Assembly (NCBI GenBank): GCA_016946835.1
Contig: JACVTC010000022.1
Coordinates: 1,550,001 to 1,614,000 of the forward strand
DNA length: 64,000 bases
Reading direction: 5' to 3'
Origin: Neocallimastix lanati (nom. inval.)
Lineage: Eukaryota; Neocallimastigomycota; Neocallimastigomycetes; Neocallimastigales; Neocallimastigaceae
Under the pieces are notes generated by a model. The model had not been told where the DNA came from. It did no database searches and saw only the letters and a list, made by a program, of their open reading frames with translations. A program made the translations under genes and the position numbers. Shown piece by piece: positions 61,441 to 64,000 of the stretch. How positions within the stretch are numbered: the first letter of the stretch is position 1; every line of letters begins with the position of its first letter.

Positions 61441-62230
61441 TTTATTTTATGATTTATCATTTAAAAATAACCAATTAGATTATATCTTTAATACAGTAAA
61501 TTTATAAAAGTTGTTACAATTTAATACATTTTTATATAATACTGAAAACTTATTGGCTTAAGCTTTTCATCTATTAAAAATAAAAAATTTTTTTTAAATT
61601 CTTTTTTTAAATTTAAATTAATTTGTGTATTTTTTATTTTTTTAAAATTCTATCTTATTTGTAATATATTTAAATGTTTTGGATACAACATATTAACTAT
61701 TTATTATCAATACTTACTTTAAATCAATTGAATTTAATTCAAAAAAGATGCACCTGCAGTAGAAAAGTCAATATAAATTTAATTAAATTTAGGATTTAAT
61801 TTTTTTTTTTTTTTAATTAATCAATAATACTTTTTATCTTTAAATTATTCAAATAAACATTTTTAATTTTATTTTATTTTATTATACCTATTAGACTAAA
61901 AAATATATATATAGAACAATTTCTTTTATTTTCTTTTTTGATTTTTTTTTATACGGAACTTTAATAATTTAAGAGATTAATAATATAATTATTTGTATTA
62001 TTAATAAATAAAGAATAATAATATAATTTATTTAAGATTTAGTTAATTTAATAATAAAACTTTTATATATAGATAGATATTTACTATCTTTTTTGATCTA
62101 TCTATCTATATATATATTTATTAAATATTTATTTTTATTTATATCTTAATTTAAAACAAAAACATAAATTTTTTTATTTATTTATATATTAAGTTATTAA
62201 ATATCATACTATTGTATAATAATAAGCAAA
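61441..62230. promoter_or_regulatory. 5' flank of the DHA2 exporter
   Basis: AT-rich with T runs and a GATAGATA/TATCTATC inverted pair near 62070-62110. It must contain the promoter of the gene at 62231, but no defined element is recognisable. Confidence 0.35.
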
Positions 62231-63970
62231 ATGGATCCAGCAAATATGACTGAAGTTTCTTTAGACACTCTTAATAATGAAAAATCATTGGAATATTCAG
62301 CGACTAATGATGTTAGTATTTCTACTAATGATATTACTGAAATTTCCATAGATACGCTTAATAATGAAAAGGTTAATGTAATGATCACTCTTCCAGATAA
62401 TGATATGGATCATTCTTCAGTTCAGGAAAATGATTTTCTTAATCAAAAAGTTGATGAAAAGGGTTACCCCATCGTTAAGAAAGTAGGTGGTGGTGGTCCT
62501 GAATACCCAAAATTCTTCCCAATGTTAATTACTATCATTTCAATATTATTTTTCACTATTTTAAATGAATCAGTTGCCTCTGTAATGTATGCCGATTTAA
62601 CAAAGGAATTTAACAAGGAAATTACTACTGTTCAATGGGTTACTACTGCTTTTATTATTGTATTAGCTATAGGTATGGTACTTTCAGCTTATCTCTCAAA
62701 ACATCTTTTGCTACGTACAATCTTCTTTGTTGCAGATGGCTTTTTTTTGATTGGCTCTATTTTATGTGTTGTTGCTCCTACTTTCGCCGTTTTAATTGTG
62801 GCTCGTATCTTCCAAGCCATTGGTACCTCTATGCTTATGCCACAAATTACTCCAGTGATTATGATTATGGCTCCAAGAGAACATGTAGGTATGTATAATG
62901 GTTTAACCATGGTCGTTGCTGGTTCTGGCGCTGCTTTAGGTCCAACTCTTTCAGGTGTAATTACCAATTACTTGGGTTGGAGATATGTCTTTTTAATTTT
63001 GACTCCAATTCCACTTATTGGTGGTCTTTGTGGTATTAAAACCATGGGTAATGTAGTGAAACAAGAAAAAACTCGTATTGATTTCCTCTCTTTAATTTTA
63101 GTCTTCCTTGGTTATGGTGGCATTTCTCTTGGTTTAGGTTTTGCTGGTGATGAAGGTTTTACTTCCTGGAAAGTTTTGGTTCCATTAATCATTGGTATTT
63201 TGGCCTTACCTTTACTTTTCCTTTCCTTCGATAGAAGTAAGAATCCTCTTATTAATGTCAAGAATATGGGTAATGCCTACTTTATTTTAAATATCTTTTA
63301 CAGTGCATCTCAATCTTTCTTCGTTTTAGGTCTTTTAGCAATCTTCCCATTCATAATAGAGCACAGTTTAGGTAAGAGTGTCTTTATTAGTGGAATCTCT
63401 CTTTTACCTGGAGGTATTGTTAATGCCCTTATGAATATTGTGGCAGGAAAAATTTATGATAAATATAGATTTAAGTACTCTTATATTGCCTACTTCTTCA
63501 TGTTATTAAGTGCTATCTTTATGTTCTTAATGTTCCGTTATGGTCATGCTGAATTATGGGTCATAATATTGGGTTATCTTATCGTCTCCTCCTTAGTTCC
63601 TATTATTCCAACTACATTCAGTACTGCGGCATTAACCAGTATTCCACCTCAATCTACACCTCATGGAGGTGCTCTTTTCCATTCCTCTTACCAATTATTC
63701 GGTGCTTTAGGTACTGCTGTCTATATTGCCATCTTAAAGGGTTGTGGTTCAGTCTCCTGGGTTGATAGTGAAGATCCATTTATCAGAGGTGGTACAATGT
63801 GTTTACTTTTATTAATTATAACTATGGTATTCTTCTTTATTACTTCCGCAATTTGGTGTAATTATTACTTCCATAAGCATCCATTAAAATTAGAAACAAA
63901 GAAGAATATGGAAAAAGAAAAAAATATGAAAGAAATTAAAAATGAAAAAAATGAAAAAGGAAAAATATAA
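62231..63970 (+). CDS. DHA2-family (14-TM MFS) drug:H+ antiporter-like transporter
   Basis: 579 aa, major facilitator of the drug:H+ antiporter-2 group (EmrB/QacA/LmrB-like), a plasma-membrane exporter of toxic small molecules or similar. The first 93 residues are soluble and contain a duplicated motif: EVSLDTLNNEK (8-18) and EISIDTLNNEK (37-47). Helix 1 starts near FFPMLITIISILFFT (95-109) with LNESV following. TVQWVTTAFII (133-143) is the family's helix-2 signature, and the motif C region AGSGAALGPTLSG is at 230-242. About 14 hydrophobic segments follow. The tail is Lys/Glu/Asn-rich and probably cytosolic. There is no intron, and the codons are much richer in GC than the flanks. Sequence style is close to Firmicutes exporters, so bacterial origin is possible. 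The substrate is unknown. AATAAAG follows the stop. Confidence 0.9.
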   Translation: MDPANMTEVSLDTLNNEKSLEYSATNDVSISTNDITEISIDTLNNEKVNVMITLPDNDMDHSSVQENDFLNQKVDEKGYPIVKKVGGGGPEYPKFFPMLITIISILFFTILNESVASVMYADLTKEFNKEITTVQWVTTAFIIVLAIGMVLSAYLSKHLLLRTIFFVADGFFLIGSILCVVAPTFAVLIVARIFQAIGTSMLMPQITPVIMIMAPREHVGMYNGLTMVVAGSGAALGPTLSGVITNYLGWRYVFLILTPIPLIGGLCGIKTMGNVVKQEKTRIDFLSLILVFLGYGGISLGLGFAGDEGFTSWKVLVPLIIGILALPLLFLSFDRSKNPLINVKNMGNAYFILNIFYSASQSFFVLGLLAIFPFIIEHSLGKSVFISGISLLPGGIVNALMNIVAGKIYDKYRFKYSYIAYFFMLLSAIFMFLMFRYGHAELWVIILGYLIVSSLVPIIPTTFSTAALTSIPPQSTPHGGALFHSSYQLFGALGTAVYIAILKGCGSVSWVDSEDPFIRGGTMCLLLLIITMVFFFITSAIWCNYYFHKHPLKLETKKNMEKEKNMKEIKNEKNEKGKI

Positions 63971-64000
63971 AAATTGAATAAAGACTAATGAAAAGGAGGA

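Noticed and set aside
1-64000. CRISPR arrays, operons or Shine-Dalgarno sites
   Set aside because: None seen; introns, LTR elements, rDNA type and polyadenylation signals mark a eukaryotic genome.

Overview
The window looks like a piece of nuclear genome from an anaerobic gut fungus (Neocallimastigomycota). The evidence is extreme A/T richness outside genes, very long A/T homopolymers, fungal-type rDNA sequence, spliceosomal introns, a flagellate-associated tubulin-ligase family, sugar and drug transporters of bacterial type, and a carbohydrate-esterase relic. The genus cannot be fixed from sequence alone.

Layout. 1-14.8 kb holds relics: a decayed copia element, a FLYWCH/MULE transposase relic (-), a foldback element built on TAAAA repeats, a truncated pre-rRNA copy (-), a SINE fragment, an ankyrin-repeat pseudogene and a second TAAAA satellite. 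14.8-16.4 kb is an intact GPH/MelB-type sugar:cation symporter whose internal helix blocks appear to be in a swapped order. 18.3-27.4 kb is a nest of mobile elements: about 150-bp inverted repeats enclose a young full-length copia element (18589-24010, near-identical LTRs, 5-bp target duplication), a MITE, a copia fragment (-) and a CE1-type esterase pseudogene. 27.4-53 kb is a three-fold repeat of a tubulin-tyrosine-ligase-like (TTLL) gene. Each copy has SINE-A sequence upstream and truncated LINE pieces downstream. Copies 1 and 3 look intact; copy 2 is broken. 53-62 kb holds LINE, copia-gag and MITE relics and a 2.3-kb TTATTTA satellite. 62.2-64.0 kb is a DHA2-type 14-helix exporter.

The most striking signal is in TTLL copies 1 and 3. 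The long ORFs start in the middle of the gene. Upstream lies a chain of 17-18 introns that separates a signal-peptide exon pair, several exons of 6-45 nt, and 10 (copy 1) or 11 (copy 3) exons of exactly 3 nt. Nearly all junctions are phase 1, the joined frame is open in both copies, and the two encoded peptides align closely although many introns do not. The predicted product is a signal-peptide-bearing, cysteine-containing TTLL ligase. No transcript data were available, so the exon model rests on splice consensus, phase and paralog conservation.
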